Notes: generated by a model not told the origin, from the letters alone. A DNA stretch of 43,210 nt from Niastella populi (GCF_002078015.1 NZ_LWBP01000220.1:1-43210), one strand, 5' to 3'. Counted from the first letter of the stretch, positions 17,033 through 23,716 are shown. A program made the numbers and translations.

Positions 17033-17335
17033 TTAAGAAAGTTGAAGTGGGGAGTAATCTGCAAATCTAATAACTGTTTGACCAAATTTTGCATCCCCGA
17101 CATTTTCAGGCTTGTAAGAGGTTTTTAAAATTGCGTCAAAAAATGAGCCCTCCCGTATGCCTACTCCAACTTCTATTTTCCTGCCTTCCGTAGCCGCAAT
17201 TGCCGATCCCCAACAATTATATCTATCTTCCGGAGCGCCCCGGGGGCCAGGAGCCGTACTTGATTGGAACCTTAAAAATACATCTGTGGTAAGTTGGCTG
17301 CTGGAGTTTCTAATAGATTCTGTATAAACAATGAT
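17033..17335 (-). pseudogene. Start-less fragment, possible cysteine-peptidase (NlpC/CHAP-like) toxin domain
   Basis: An open minus-strand frame of about 100 codons between stops, with no ATG or other usual start, but with protein-like composition. Visible segments are TDVFLRFQSSTAPGPRGAPE, DRYNCWGSAIAATEG, VGVGIREGSFFDAILK and FGQTVIRFADYSP. An NC-W/H-G motif with a downstream FGxxVIRF strand is reminiscent of NlpC/P60- or CHAP-like domains found at the C-termini of Rhs and other polymorphic toxins. No catalytic His is visible before the stop. The fragment lies back-to-back with the DUF2310 gene, a family seen near such toxins. Homology is tentative; the pseudogene state (no start, truncated) is direct. 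Confidence 0.45.
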
Positions 17336-17447
17336 TTATACATGTTTCAAGGCTCTGCAAAGCTGGGCCTAATTCATGAACTTAAGCCCGGGTTGGGGGA
17401 TCACAGTAACTCCTGCCTATAAACGAGCTTCTAATTAGGAATTGAAA

Positions 17448-17478
17448 ATTGATGTTTTATGTAAAGTGTGTATTTTTG
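17448..17478 (+). promoter_or_regulatory. Bacteroidota-type promoter upstream of the DUF2310 gene
   Basis: TTG at 17449-17451, a 19-bp spacer and TATTTTTG at 17471-17478, which matches the TAnnTTTG -7 box exactly; the -33 box is ATTG instead of TTTG. The predicted transcript would start near 17485, about 38 nt before the GTG start. Confidence 0.55.
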
Positions 17479-17522
17479 TTAGAAGTGGTGGTTTTCACAT
17501 ATTTTAAATAATAAAACGAACA

Positions 17523-18290
17523 GTGTACATACAGGAAATATCAATTGATATAAAGTCTAAAGTTAGCAAGGACGAGCTTATTGGCGAGTTTCATACGCTT
17601 ATGTCATTTTATCGTGGTAGCGGTCAAACACAAGGTAAAATAGAATCTCAATATATAACTGGTAACAAAATTGTTTGTCTTCCTTACACGCTTGAAAAAA
17701 ACTCACTTGCCAGGAAATACAATAACTTTTATGTAAATAAACAGACTAAAAAGGTAGAAGATATCTGTAAGTCGTCATTGTTATTTAGAACAGTAGGCAG
17801 ATCCTATAATAGCTACAAATCACCTTGCACATGTAAAAAGTCTGCTTTTTTTATTCTTATTACAAACTATATTTCGATTGACTCACCTTTGACCTGTGGA
17901 ACTTGTAACAGAACTGTTCCTCTATACCGACTACCTGTTTACCACGATTATGGATATATGCCTATTTTAAGTTGGGAAACTAACTACATTTCCTGCGACA
18001 GTTTGCAAATGAACTGTAAAGTAGGGGAACGATGGGCTTTGAATCAAATGCAGGAAATAAAATCACAGCTTTCTGGACAAGGACTTGAAATTTGCAAAAC
18101 GATCGAAAAACTAACCTCGATTCCCACTTATTACTACCTACACAATTATAGGAAATTAAAAGGAGACCAATTAGTAGTACCTTGTCCCGGTTGCAATAAA
18201 AAATGGAGTTTAAAAGAACAATTGCACAATTTATATGACTTCAAATGTGACAGATGCAAAATAGTTTCAACTATTTCACCCAATACGTAA
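17523..18290 (+). CDS. DUF2310 family Zn-ribbon protein
   Basis: 255 residues, GTG start (no ATG fits and homologues also begin MYI). Landmarks of DUF2310 are clear: PCTCKK near 108-113, SPLTCGTCNRTVPLYRLP, CDSLQMNCKVGERWA, GLEICKTIEKLTSIPTYYYL and a C-terminal zinc ribbon CPGC...CDRC. Length equals the family norm. DUF2310 has been described only as a Zn-ribbon, possibly nucleic-acid-binding protein; members are often found in accessory regions next to Rhs-type toxins, where an immunity role is plausible. Here a possible toxin fragment lies directly upstream on the other strand, which fits an orphan immunity gene. The family call is firm; function is inference. Confidence 0.88.
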   Translation: MYIQEISIDIKSKVSKDELIGEFHTLMSFYRGSGQTQGKIESQYITGNKIVCLPYTLEKNSLARKYNNFYVNKQTKKVEDICKSSLLFRTVGRSYNSYKSPCTCKKSAFFILITNYISIDSPLTCGTCNRTVPLYRLPVYHDYGYMPILSWETNYISCDSLQMNCKVGERWALNQMQEIKSQLSGQGLEICKTIEKLTSIPTYYYLHNYRKLKGDQLVVPCPGCNKKWSLKEQLHNLYDFKCDRCKIVSTISPNT

Positions 18291-18409
18291 AGAAGAACCG
18301 CGAACAAATAAATTAAAACAACAATCGAACGGTAATAATAATAGATTGATCCTGCTTTATGTGATGTGATAGAATAAGTGATTGACCCCTAAATTATACG
18401 ATTAGAGCT

Positions 18410-18520
18410 TGGTTCGATATACCATTCCAGTATATAAATAAAAACGCCTCGTAAATATTGATTTACAAGGCGTTTAGTTTTGGTGCCCCACTTAAGAGAA
18501 TTATCGAACCAGGAGATAGA
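18410..18520. repeat. Repeat unit B: hairpin unit bounded by TGGTTCGATA/TATCGAACCA
   Basis: Outer perfect 10-bp inverted repeat TGGTTCGATA (18410-18419) and TATCGAACCA (18502-18511) encloses a hairpin AAACGCCTxGTAAAT/ATTTACxAGGCGTTT (18442-18475), then TTTTGGTGCCCC. Unit C (19385-19492) has the same parts in the same order. On the minus strand it reads GGTTCGA...GGGGCACCA followed by a terminator, as a tRNA 3' end would. No intact tRNA is present here. B and C are direct repeats on either side of the YiiX-like gene. Confidence 0.7.
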
Positions 18521-18567
18521 AGAAGTGGAGTTAATTTATAAGCTTATGATTCTTATTGATAATTAAT

Positions 18568-18575
18568 TACATTTG
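18568..18575 (+). promoter_or_regulatory. Possible -7 box for the YiiX-like gene
   Basis: TACATTTG matches TAnnTTTG exactly and lies about 50 nt before the ATG at 18627, but no TTTG was found at the expected upstream distance, so support is weak. Confidence 0.3.
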
Positions 18576-18626
18576 ATGTTAGCTGCAAATACATGGGAGC
18601 TTTATAACATGGATAGATAAATTTGA

Positions 18627-19307
18627 ATGAGAAAACTGATAATCATACTTGGACTTATTGGACTGACAGTTTTGGGTTTATTTTATGCCAAACTAAAATT
18701 CTACGATTCAAAATACCGACTTGACAGTGCAAAATCTGAAGTAAAGCCAACTACCTGTAATGAGATAATAAAAAATGGCGACATTATTTTTCAGACCTCG
18801 CTGTCTGGACAAAGTAAAGCCATTCAACTTGCGACAAAGTCAAAATATTCTCATTGTGGACTTATCTTCAAAGATGGTAATGACTTTTACGTTTTTGAGG
18901 CGGTTCAACCAGTAAAGTGGACACCACTTAACAGATGGATTGCACGGGGGCAAGACGGAAGGTATGTAATCAAGAGGCTTAAAAACGCAGACCAGGTTTT
19001 AACTTTTGCGACACTTTTAAAGATGAAGCAGGTTGGTAATAAATTTAACGGTAAAAACTACGACTTGACTTTTGAATGGTCCGATGAGAAAATTTATTGT
19101 TCTGAGCTTATTTGGAAAATCTATCAACGGGCGACAGGGATTGAAATAGGCAAACTTCAAAAACTCAGCGACTTTGACTTGACAAATGAAGCGGTTAAGA
19201 AAAAAATGAAAGAGCGTTATGGCGACAAAATACCTCTTGACGAGATTGTGATTTCACCAGAAGCAATTTTTGATAGCGAACTTTTAATAACTGTAAAGTC
19301 AAACTAA
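18627..19307 (+). CDS. YiiX/YebB-like permuted papain-fold (NlpC/P60 superfamily) cysteine hydrolase
   Basis: 226 residues. An N-terminal membrane or signal anchor spans residues 4-20. The catalytic parts are NGDIIFQT (about 50), the His in KYSHCGL (H76) and the Cys in KIYCSELIW (C158); the order His before Cys is the circularly permuted arrangement of the YaeF/YiiX group. KNYDLTFEWSDEKIYCSEL is characteristic. These proteins are predicted amidases or lipases acting outside the cytosol; substrates are largely unknown. The gene is alone between direct repeat units B and C, in AT-rich DNA, and looks like a single-gene cargo module. Both catalytic residues are intact. Confidence 0.88.
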   Translation: MRKLIIILGLIGLTVLGLFYAKLKFYDSKYRLDSAKSEVKPTTCNEIIKNGDIIFQTSLSGQSKAIQLATKSKYSHCGLIFKDGNDFYVFEAVQPVKWTPLNRWIARGQDGRYVIKRLKNADQVLTFATLLKMKQVGNKFNGKNYDLTFEWSDEKIYCSELIWKIYQRATGIEIGKLQKLSDFDLTNEAVKKKMKERYGDKIPLDEIVISPEAIFDSELLITVKSN

Positions 19308-19384
19308 TGATAACGAAAAAAACTGCTTCAGCTTTTTACCCGAGCTATTATTGTTCAAATGAATTTCTAATCTTAAACTGAAAG

Positions 19385-19492
19385 TGGTTCGATATTCCAT
19401 TTCAGAATATAAATAAAACGCCTCGTAAATATTTTTACAAGGCGTTTCAGTTTTGTGCCCCGGATTAGAGAATTATCGAACCAGGAGATGGA
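19385..19492. repeat. Repeat unit C: second hairpin unit with TGGTTCGATA/TATCGAACCA ends
   Basis: Inverted ends at 19385-19394 and 19474-19483; inner hairpin AAACGCCT.../AGGCGTTT at 19416-19447; then TTTTGTGCCCC and AGAGAATTATCGAACCAG. It matches unit B along its length, including ATATAAATAAAA before the hairpin and CCAGGAGAT after the right end. Compared with B, the CCA-like trinucleotide is lost (GGGGCACAAAA on the minus strand). The stretch between C and the integrase remnant (19493-19705) holds only repeat E. Confidence 0.7.
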
Positions 19493-19644
19493 AGATTTAA
19501 TGCTTATTTTTAAGCTTAAACCATTAATAGTCAAAACGGAATGAATGTAATAATTTCAGATGCTACCAGGGCATACTCAAATTCTTAAATATCACATGGA
19601 TTAAACAAGGAGAAAACATCTTCGGTTATTTGATCAAATTTTAG

Positions 19645-19696
19645 TAATCTCGGTGCCAGGAGATCGTTAGGCTAACATCTCCACTCTTGTAGTATT
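19645..19696. repeat. Repeat E: 52-bp repeat, copy 2
   Basis: Ungapped match to repeat D (16224-16275) at 43 of 52 positions. The differences cluster in the hairpin loop (TTCGAC versus GCTAAC) and after it, while the GCCAGGAGATCGTTAG core and ATCTCC arm are unchanged. It ends 10 bp before the frame of the integrase remnant. Confidence 0.6.
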
Positions 19697-19705
19697 CCAT
19701 AGGTT

Positions 19706-19974
19706 TTGATTAGTCGCCATGTTGTAACTGATGTGGCGAAGCTGTATGCCAAATACGCATCGTCATCCCAAAAGCTAAAAACCAGGAATATGGATACAGT
19801 TGTATTAAAACCACTTTTTCACAGGAACAGGAAATGTTTAGGGTTATATTTTGATAAAAATCAGGCATTGAATGTATTGGTAAAAAGGATTACCGGTATA
19901 AAGTGAGCCAGACAAACAAATGCTGGTATGTTCCTCTGACACGTGAGTCAATCGAAAATAAACGGAGAATATAA
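19706..19974 (+). pseudogene. Frameshifted N-terminal remnant of a tyrosine recombinase/integrase
   Basis: From the ATG at 19790 the frame reads MDTVVLKPLFHRNRKCLGLY and LNVLVKRITGIK, then stops at 19904. Shifting frame at that point (one G missing in AAGTG(G)AGC) continues SQTNKCWYVPLTRESIENK. Together, KPLFHR...GIYF-like GLYF...GIKWSQTNKCWYVPL is the characteristic N-terminal arm/SAM-like segment of Bacteroidota phage-type integrases. The core-binding and catalytic domains (RHRY) are absent; after about 23 more codons a stop is reached. So this is a truncated, frameshifted remnant. It sits just after repeats C and E, consistent with an attachment-site neighbourhood. Confidence 0.75.
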
Positions 19975-20117
19975 TTCAATTAAACTTTACAAATCCGAGA
20001 GAGCAAATGAATTGTATAGACACGAAAGGCAAACAAGAAATAACGAATTACAAATCAACTATCAGGAATTTGATCAAATCTTGAGAACTTTAATTTTCAT
20101 TATAAATCTAAATATGG

Positions 20118-20660
20118 ATGGAATACAAACTATCTAGAGGTTGTAAAGAATGTGAAAATGTTGACTTATTTGGTTTAACTAAAATTGAAGCAGCATTTGA
20201 GCTATATGACTCAAGCCAAATTTGGAAAACTCCTTGCTCAAAATGTGGCTCAGTTAATTGTAAATTTCTTGGGCATGATCATCCTAAGTTGGATCAGGAA
20301 CTGCTAGATATATGGGGGAATTCACCTGAATTATTTCTTATGCCACAAGACGAAGAATTATTTCTGGCCGAAATAGATTACCTACCAATGACGTTAAAGG
20401 CAATTGACGAATCGAAATATTTAAAAAGAAAGATCGAAGTAATAGTTGAATCAGTATGTGTTTTACTTTATGACAATTCTGCTTCTCCCGAAGAATATAC
20501 TGATAATGAAAATAAAGAACGTGAAAAAGCCGCAACGTTAGTTCGTACAGAATTAATAAAAAGAAAAGACAAAATAATTGAAGCAAGAGAGGCTGTGATG
20601 GATTATATCAAAGAGATAGTATTCCCTCAAATTGGAATAGAAATTAAGGGCAACGCCTAA
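20118..20660 (+). CDS. Hypothetical protein with N-terminal zinc-ribbon-like cysteines
   Basis: 180 residues, not recognised. The N-terminus has CKEC (residues 9-12) and CSKCGSVNC (about 40-48), a likely zinc ribbon; the remainder is acidic and helical, with a charged probable coiled coil around 120-165 (NENKEREKAATLV...KRKDKIIEAREAV). No signal peptide or membrane segment. It lies in the AT-rich island between the integrase remnant and a second orphan gene 8 bp downstream, so the two probably form a transcript. Such pairs of orphan soluble proteins in islands are sometimes immunity proteins, but nothing specific supports that here. Confidence 0.6.
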   Translation: MEYKLSRGCKECENVDLFGLTKIEAAFELYDSSQIWKTPCSKCGSVNCKFLGHDHPKLDQELLDIWGNSPELFLMPQDEELFLAEIDYLPMTLKAIDESKYLKRKIEVIVESVCVLLYDNSASPEEYTDNENKEREKAATLVRTELIKRKDKIIEAREAVMDYIKEIVFPQIGIEIKGNA

Positions 20661-20668
20661 TTCACGAA

Positions 20669-21046
20669 TTGTCATATGAAGAGTTTTGGGACAAACATCG
20701 ATATTGGGGAATCGAGCAACAGAACTTTCTTGAAATTCGATTTTATCCGGAAACAAATGTTCTGGTCCAATTAAAGAAAATACTATCGAGAGAGGAGGAA
20801 TACTTCGTCTTACCGATTGAGAGTAACAGAAATATTTATAGGGGTAAGATTGACATCATTGACCAATTATTTAATGACCACGCAAGGGCTCATTTTACAG
20901 TGGTTGACACCAAGTTTAACTGGATTTTGATAAAGAACGAGTTTAATAAACTAATTGGCGTGGGCGACCAGATGAAAAGGAAAAATCAAAAGAAGATTCG
21001 TATGGCTTTTGACAGCGAGAGGATAATGTATTCAACAACAGATTAA
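20669..21046 (+). CDS. Hypothetical protein, TTG start
   Basis: 125 residues, not recognised. The start appears to be TTG at 20669 (SYEEFWDKHRYWG follows); the only nearby ATG, at 20677, is in another frame that ends after 32 codons. The protein is basic at its C-terminus (MKRKNQKKIRM) with alternating beta-strand-like segments (NFLEIRFYPE, YFVLPIES, HFTVVDTKFNWILI). It follows the zinc-ribbon gene by 8 bp. After it comes the attC-like palindrome at 21098-21224. The unusual start and lack of relatives lower confidence; an upstream indel that removed a true ATG is possible. Confidence 0.5.
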   Translation: MSYEEFWDKHRYWGIEQQNFLEIRFYPETNVLVQLKKILSREEEYFVLPIESNRNIYRGKIDIIDQLFNDHARAHFTVVDTKFNWILIKNEFNKLIGVGDQMKRKNQKKIRMAFDSERIMYSTTD

Positions 21047-21097
21047 ACGCAAGATGAAAAACGCAAGAGATAAGGTGTAAATAAAAAAAATGACTAC

Positions 21098-21224
21098 AAC
21101 AAGGGTTTTGCATCAGGCGAGCTGAAGTGCAAAATTCAACAGCAGTACTTCGATTGAACATAAGAATAAAACTCGACTTTTGTGCTTCGATTTCCCGCCC
21201 GCACGCAAAGCCCCAAAACGTTAT
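21098..21224. repeat. attC-like imperfect palindrome (left boundary of a one-gene cassette)
   Basis: AACAAGGGTTTTGC at the left and GCAAAGCCC...AACGTTATG at the right pair over nine positions (21103-21111 with 21205-21213; eight Watson-Crick and one wobble), with further internal complementarity (GAAGxxCAAAA and TTTTGxxCTTC). Size (about 127 bp) and AAC...GTT ends are like integron attC sites. A similar left part recurs at 21610. The strict attC R-box consensus is not met, so this is attC-like only. Confidence 0.45.
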
Positions 21225-21243
21225 GTGCTATTCGTTTTCTTCC

Positions 21244-21567
21244 ATGGAAGAACAAAATTTAGAAACAGAATATAAGGGTGGCGTTTATGCGCGGCGTGTC
21301 TTGCGAGGCATGTGGCTAAACGATCAGGCAGCATGGCGACCAGTTCAGTTCTTCGCAATAAACTACGACTATTGGTATGAGATCACAAAAGCTGATGGCG
21401 ACTTAGAAGAAGGTGAGCAGCCTAAACTCAATGAAAACGGTGAACAGTATGTGATCGCCTGGACGGACTGCGGCTACTTCGACTCATATACGCAGTTAAG
21501 GTTTGGCGGCTTGACGGTGAAATCAGCAATAGAATCAGCTGAGGAAGTAGTTGGTCAAAAGATTTGA
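21244..21567 (+). CDS. Hypothetical cassette protein
   Basis: 108 residues from the ATG at 21244 (the longer frame from 21127 runs through the attC-like palindrome and is rejected). Not recognised. Sequence features: acidic (YKGGVYARRVLRGMWL, then WRPVQFFAINYDYWYEI and a Gly/Glu-rich turn, then YVIAWTDCGYFDSY), suggesting a small beta-rich soluble domain. It fills a 512-bp unit between the two AACAAGGG boundary motifs, and is closely flanked by the inverted decamers GTTATGTGCT (21220-21229) and AGCACATAAC (21603-21612). This is the layout of a gene cassette. Confidence 0.6.
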   Translation: MEEQNLETEYKGGVYARRVLRGMWLNDQAAWRPVQFFAINYDYWYEITKADGDLEEGEQPKLNENGEQYVIAWTDCGYFDSYTQLRFGGLTVKSAIESAEEVVGQKI

Positions 21568-21602
21568 TGGGACAACGCAGTGGACTTACTTTAGAGCGTA
21601 AC

Positions 21603-21735
21603 AGCACATAACAAGGGCGTTTGAATAGCATGGCTGGGAATTGTGTTACAAATTTATTATTAGCTATTGTTTCAGCATACATTACGCTCAGATACAGGCG
21701 GCAGGAATCGAACCATTCAAACTATTACTGTACAA
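21603..21735. repeat. Second attC-like region, decayed, right cassette boundary
   Basis: AGCACATAAC is followed by AAGGGCGTTTGAAT (21613-21626), similar to the first boundary. GTTTGAAT pairs with ATTCAAAC at 21715-21722, about 90 bp away, but the terminal GTT box expected at the right is missing. The string CAGGAATCGAACC (21702-21714) within it is identical to the T-arm of the nearby tRNA-Leu. Confidence 0.4.
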
Positions 21736-21780
21736 TGGCTTAGATATTAGTTTATAAAAAATGAAGTTAGCCAGAAATGA

Positions 21781-21814
21781 AAAAGGCTTTAAGTTCAACG
21801 ACTTAAAGCCTTTT
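21781..21814 (-). terminator. Terminator of tRNA-Leu
   Basis: Perfect 13-bp stem AAAAGGCTTTAAG/CTTAAAGCCTTTT with an 8-nt loop, seven bases beyond the CCA end of the tRNA on the minus strand. It ends in a short T-run on that strand. Confidence 0.8.
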
Positions 21815-21820
21815 CTTTTT

Positions 21821-21907
21821 TGGTGCCCAGAACAGGAATCGAACCTGCACTCCCTTGCGAGAACCAGATTTTGAGTCTGACGCGTCTACCAGTTCCGCCA
21901 TCTGGGC
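21821..21907 (-). tRNA. tRNA-Leu (anticodon CAA)
   Basis: 87 nt including an encoded CCA. On the minus strand the acceptor stem GCCCAGA pairs with TCTGGGC; the D-arm has GGCGGAACTGGTAGACGC; the anticodon loop is CTCAAAA with anticodon CAA (codon UUG); a long variable arm (class II tRNA) follows; the T-arm is GCAGGTTCGATTCCTGT. All stems are intact. It marks the right boundary of the accessory island, and tRNA 3' ends are frequent integration targets. Confidence 0.97.
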
Positions 21908-22299
21908 ATTTATGTCAAATTCCGAAATTCTTAACCTACCTTACTTAAAATCAGTGATTTGTAATCCGTAAGATTGGTCTTTCAAAACGGGAGGCAATAT
22001 TACAACTTTGAAATTTTCTGTCCAAAATACCGGCAGCTTTTTTTAAAATATTGTTGTTCTTTTACTTACAACAGCTCTTTTTCGGAAATAATACCTTCCT
22101 GATGATGGTCCACACCTTTTGCCACATGGGTATCCTTTTTAGTTTTAGTTGATCTTCTGGCGTACAAAGATACGTTCGCGAAGGCCACCAGAAACAAATT
22201 TGCCACCCGGCAAAGCGCATTTCCTTCCACCTGGTTTCCTTACAGTGTATGTGCTGGAACCGAATTTGCATATCCTGTTCAACATTAAATACCTTGAAT

Positions 22300-22848
22300 A
22301 TGCAAAAAATATCATCGACCATTATGCTTTTAAGTGTGACCCTCTTCGTGTTGGCATGTAACGATCAGCAAAAAAACGAGCCTCAGATGTCTACCGCTAC
22401 CATAAAGGGCCTCAAACCTGATACGGCTGTAAGCGGTATGGCAACATTTACAAAGGATGGAAATAAAGTGAAGATGAACCTTCAGTTAACTATTCCCTCC
22501 AAGGCCAATGAATCGGTTGCCGTACATATCCATGAGAACGGTAATTGTGGCGATACCGGTATGGCAGCCGGAGGTCATTGGAACCCTACCAACGCGCTTC
22601 ATGGTCAATGGGGAAGCAGTAATTTTCACCTCGGCGATATAGGCAATGTGAGCCTCGACGCCAGCGGCAACGGCAGTATGGAGCTGGAAAGCGATAAGTG
22701 GTCATTGGGAGAAAAGTCGGATATGGATATCCTCAATAAAACGATTATCGTTCACAGCGGAACCGATGACTATTCCAGCCAGCCCAGCGGTAATGCAGGC
22801 GGAAGAATCGGTTGCGGCATTATCGTTTCAACACAAACCGGTAACTGA
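22300..22848 (+). CDS. sodC: Cu/Zn superoxide dismutase family lipoprotein
   Basis: 182 residues from the ATG at 22300 (17 further upstream codons are open but unlike a signal). The N-terminus has a lipoprotein signal with lipobox FVLAC (Cys at residue 20). Superoxide dismutase landmarks: VAVHIHENGNCGD (metal-binding His pair and disulfide Cys), GGHWNPTNALHG, NFHLGDIGN, IIVHSGTDDY and GGRIGCGII with the second disulfide Cys. The catalytic Arg near the C-terminus seen in canonical enzymes (GNAGGRIGCG) is present. It would remove superoxide in the periplasm, anchored to a membrane. Active-site residues appear complete. It is transcribed alone, convergent to the CsbD-like gene. Confidence 0.93.
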   Translation: MQKISSTIMLLSVTLFVLACNDQQKNEPQMSTATIKGLKPDTAVSGMATFTKDGNKVKMNLQLTIPSKANESVAVHIHENGNCGDTGMAAGGHWNPTNALHGQWGSSNFHLGDIGNVSLDASGNGSMELESDKWSLGEKSDMDILNKTIIVHSGTDDYSSQPSGNAGGRIGCGIIVSTQTGN

Positions 22849-22874
22849 GGTAAAAGCGCATGATGTTGCAATGC

Positions 22875-23060
22875 TCAGCCCATAAGGCTTAACCATTTCC
22901 TGATTTCCTGCTTGTTCCTGTTGAGCCTTTTTTGTAACCTTTCGAGGAGCTCCTCTTCTTTACCTATTTCGTAAATAAGGTCATCTTCGGTTAACTCAGG
23001 ATATTTTTTCCTTAACCGGTCTTTGAGGGGTTCCCAGTTTTCAATTTTTTTATCTTTCAT
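22875..23060 (-). CDS. CsbD-like small stress protein
   Basis: 61 residues. NWEPLKDRLRKKYPELTEDD followed by GKEEELLERLQKRLN and EIRKWL follows the CsbD pattern (W-x-LKGK-x-K-x-K-LTDDDL, G-K-x-E-L-x-G-x-x-Q). The family's glycines in the first repeat are replaced, so this is a divergent member. Small, charged, cytosolic, function unknown; CsbD is a general stress protein in Bacillus. It lies 74 bp downstream of the DUF4136 gene on the same strand, with a GC-rich hairpin in between. Confidence 0.75.
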   Translation of the reverse strand: MKDKKIENWEPLKDRLRKKYPELTEDDLIYEIGKEEELLERLQKRLNRNKQEIRKWLSLMG

Positions 23061-23097
23061 ACCTTTCGATTTAATAGTAAATATAATTACATAGTGG

Positions 23098-23121
23098 CCG
23101 GGGGTTACATAATGCCCCCGG
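23098..23121. terminator. GC-rich hairpin between DUF4136 and CsbD-like genes
   Basis: Perfect 7-bp stem CCGGGGG/CCCCCGG with a 10-nt loop, 13 nt after the DUF4136 stop on the minus strand. No T-run, so it may be a processing or attenuating structure. Confidence 0.5.
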
Positions 23122-23134
23122 TTACACCAGTCTG

Positions 23135-23716
23135 TTACACTTCATCATCGAACTTCCTGAAAATGCTTTTAACGCTGCTTCTGACCTGGCTGCGGGTCAT
23201 CAGGCTTTTGTTCATTTCCTGGGTTGTCCAACCCTGCCAGATCTTTTTATCTGTTTTTGCATCCATCATACTAATGGTTACAGTGGCTTCTTTGTACGGC
23301 ACATTGTAAGATTCATAACCCAAAAAATTCGATGGATAATAAATGGTACCCCAGCGCCTCAGCCACGGGTTAAAGTAATAGCGGATAAATGGCCGCGTAT
23401 ATACCGGATCGTCGCGCCGGGTTTCACCCTTTTCAACCAGGATATCATAACTTATAAGCACATCGGGCTCATTGGTGACCAGCACCCAGCCTTCTTTTCT
23501 CAATTGTTCGTTCACGGCATTTTGAATGCTCAGTTTGGCAAAAGCGGCGGGGTTTGAAGCGTCTTCATTTTTTGAATCTTTGGTTTCAACCCATGCATAT
23601 CTTCTATAGTTCTCAAGGTTCGCTCCCGGCGCCTTTTCTGCATACGCCATCGGCGAACAGGATGAAACGATCATTATCAGCACAGCGGCGCTCAATACAC
23701 ATATCATTTGTTTCAT
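23135..23716 (-). CDS. DUF4136 domain lipoprotein
   Basis: 193 residues from the ATG at 23716, which has a strong ribosome-binding site (GGGAGG at 23721-23726), unusual in this window; the frame continues 8 codons upstream without one. The signal peptide ends at a lipobox VSSC. DUF4136 is seen in YAWVETKD near the N-terminus, an INAVNEQLRKEGW-type helix (IQNAVNEQLRKEGW), DVLISYDILVEKGE and TVSISMMDAKTDKKIWQGW-like ATVTISMMDAKTDKKIWQGW. Residues 110-140 (RPFIRYYFNPWLRRWG) are aromatic-rich. Envelope protein of unknown function, possibly stress related, since the family is often near CsbD-like genes. Confidence 0.88.
   Translation of the reverse strand: MKQMICVLSAAVLIMIVSSCSPMAYAEKAPGANLENYRRYAWVETKDSKNEDASNPAAFAKLSIQNAVNEQLRKEGWVLVTNEPDVLISYDILVEKGETRRDDPVYTRPFIRYYFNPWLRRWGTIYYPSNFLGYESYNVPYKEATVTISMMDAKTDKKIWQGWTTQEMNKSLMTRSQVRSSVKSIFRKFDDEV

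Noticed and set aside
18618-18625. TAAATTTG as promoter of the YiiX-like gene
   Set aside because: It ends one base before the ATG, so transcription would start inside the gene.
18410-19492. Intact tRNA genes in repeat units B and C
   Set aside because: Only a T-loop-like GGTTCGA and a GGGGCAC(CA) end are present; the T-stem does not pair and there are no D- or anticodon arms.
18410-19696. CRISPR array
   Set aside because: Repeats are too long, few and unevenly spaced, with genes between them; no cas genes are in the window.
19943-20137. 64-codon plus-strand frame
   Set aside because: It overlaps the shifted frame of the integrase remnant and the start of the next gene; no protein-like features.
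22062-22322. 86-codon minus-strand frame upstream of sodC
   Set aside because: It overlaps the sodC start on the other strand, with Trp/Cys-rich shadow composition.
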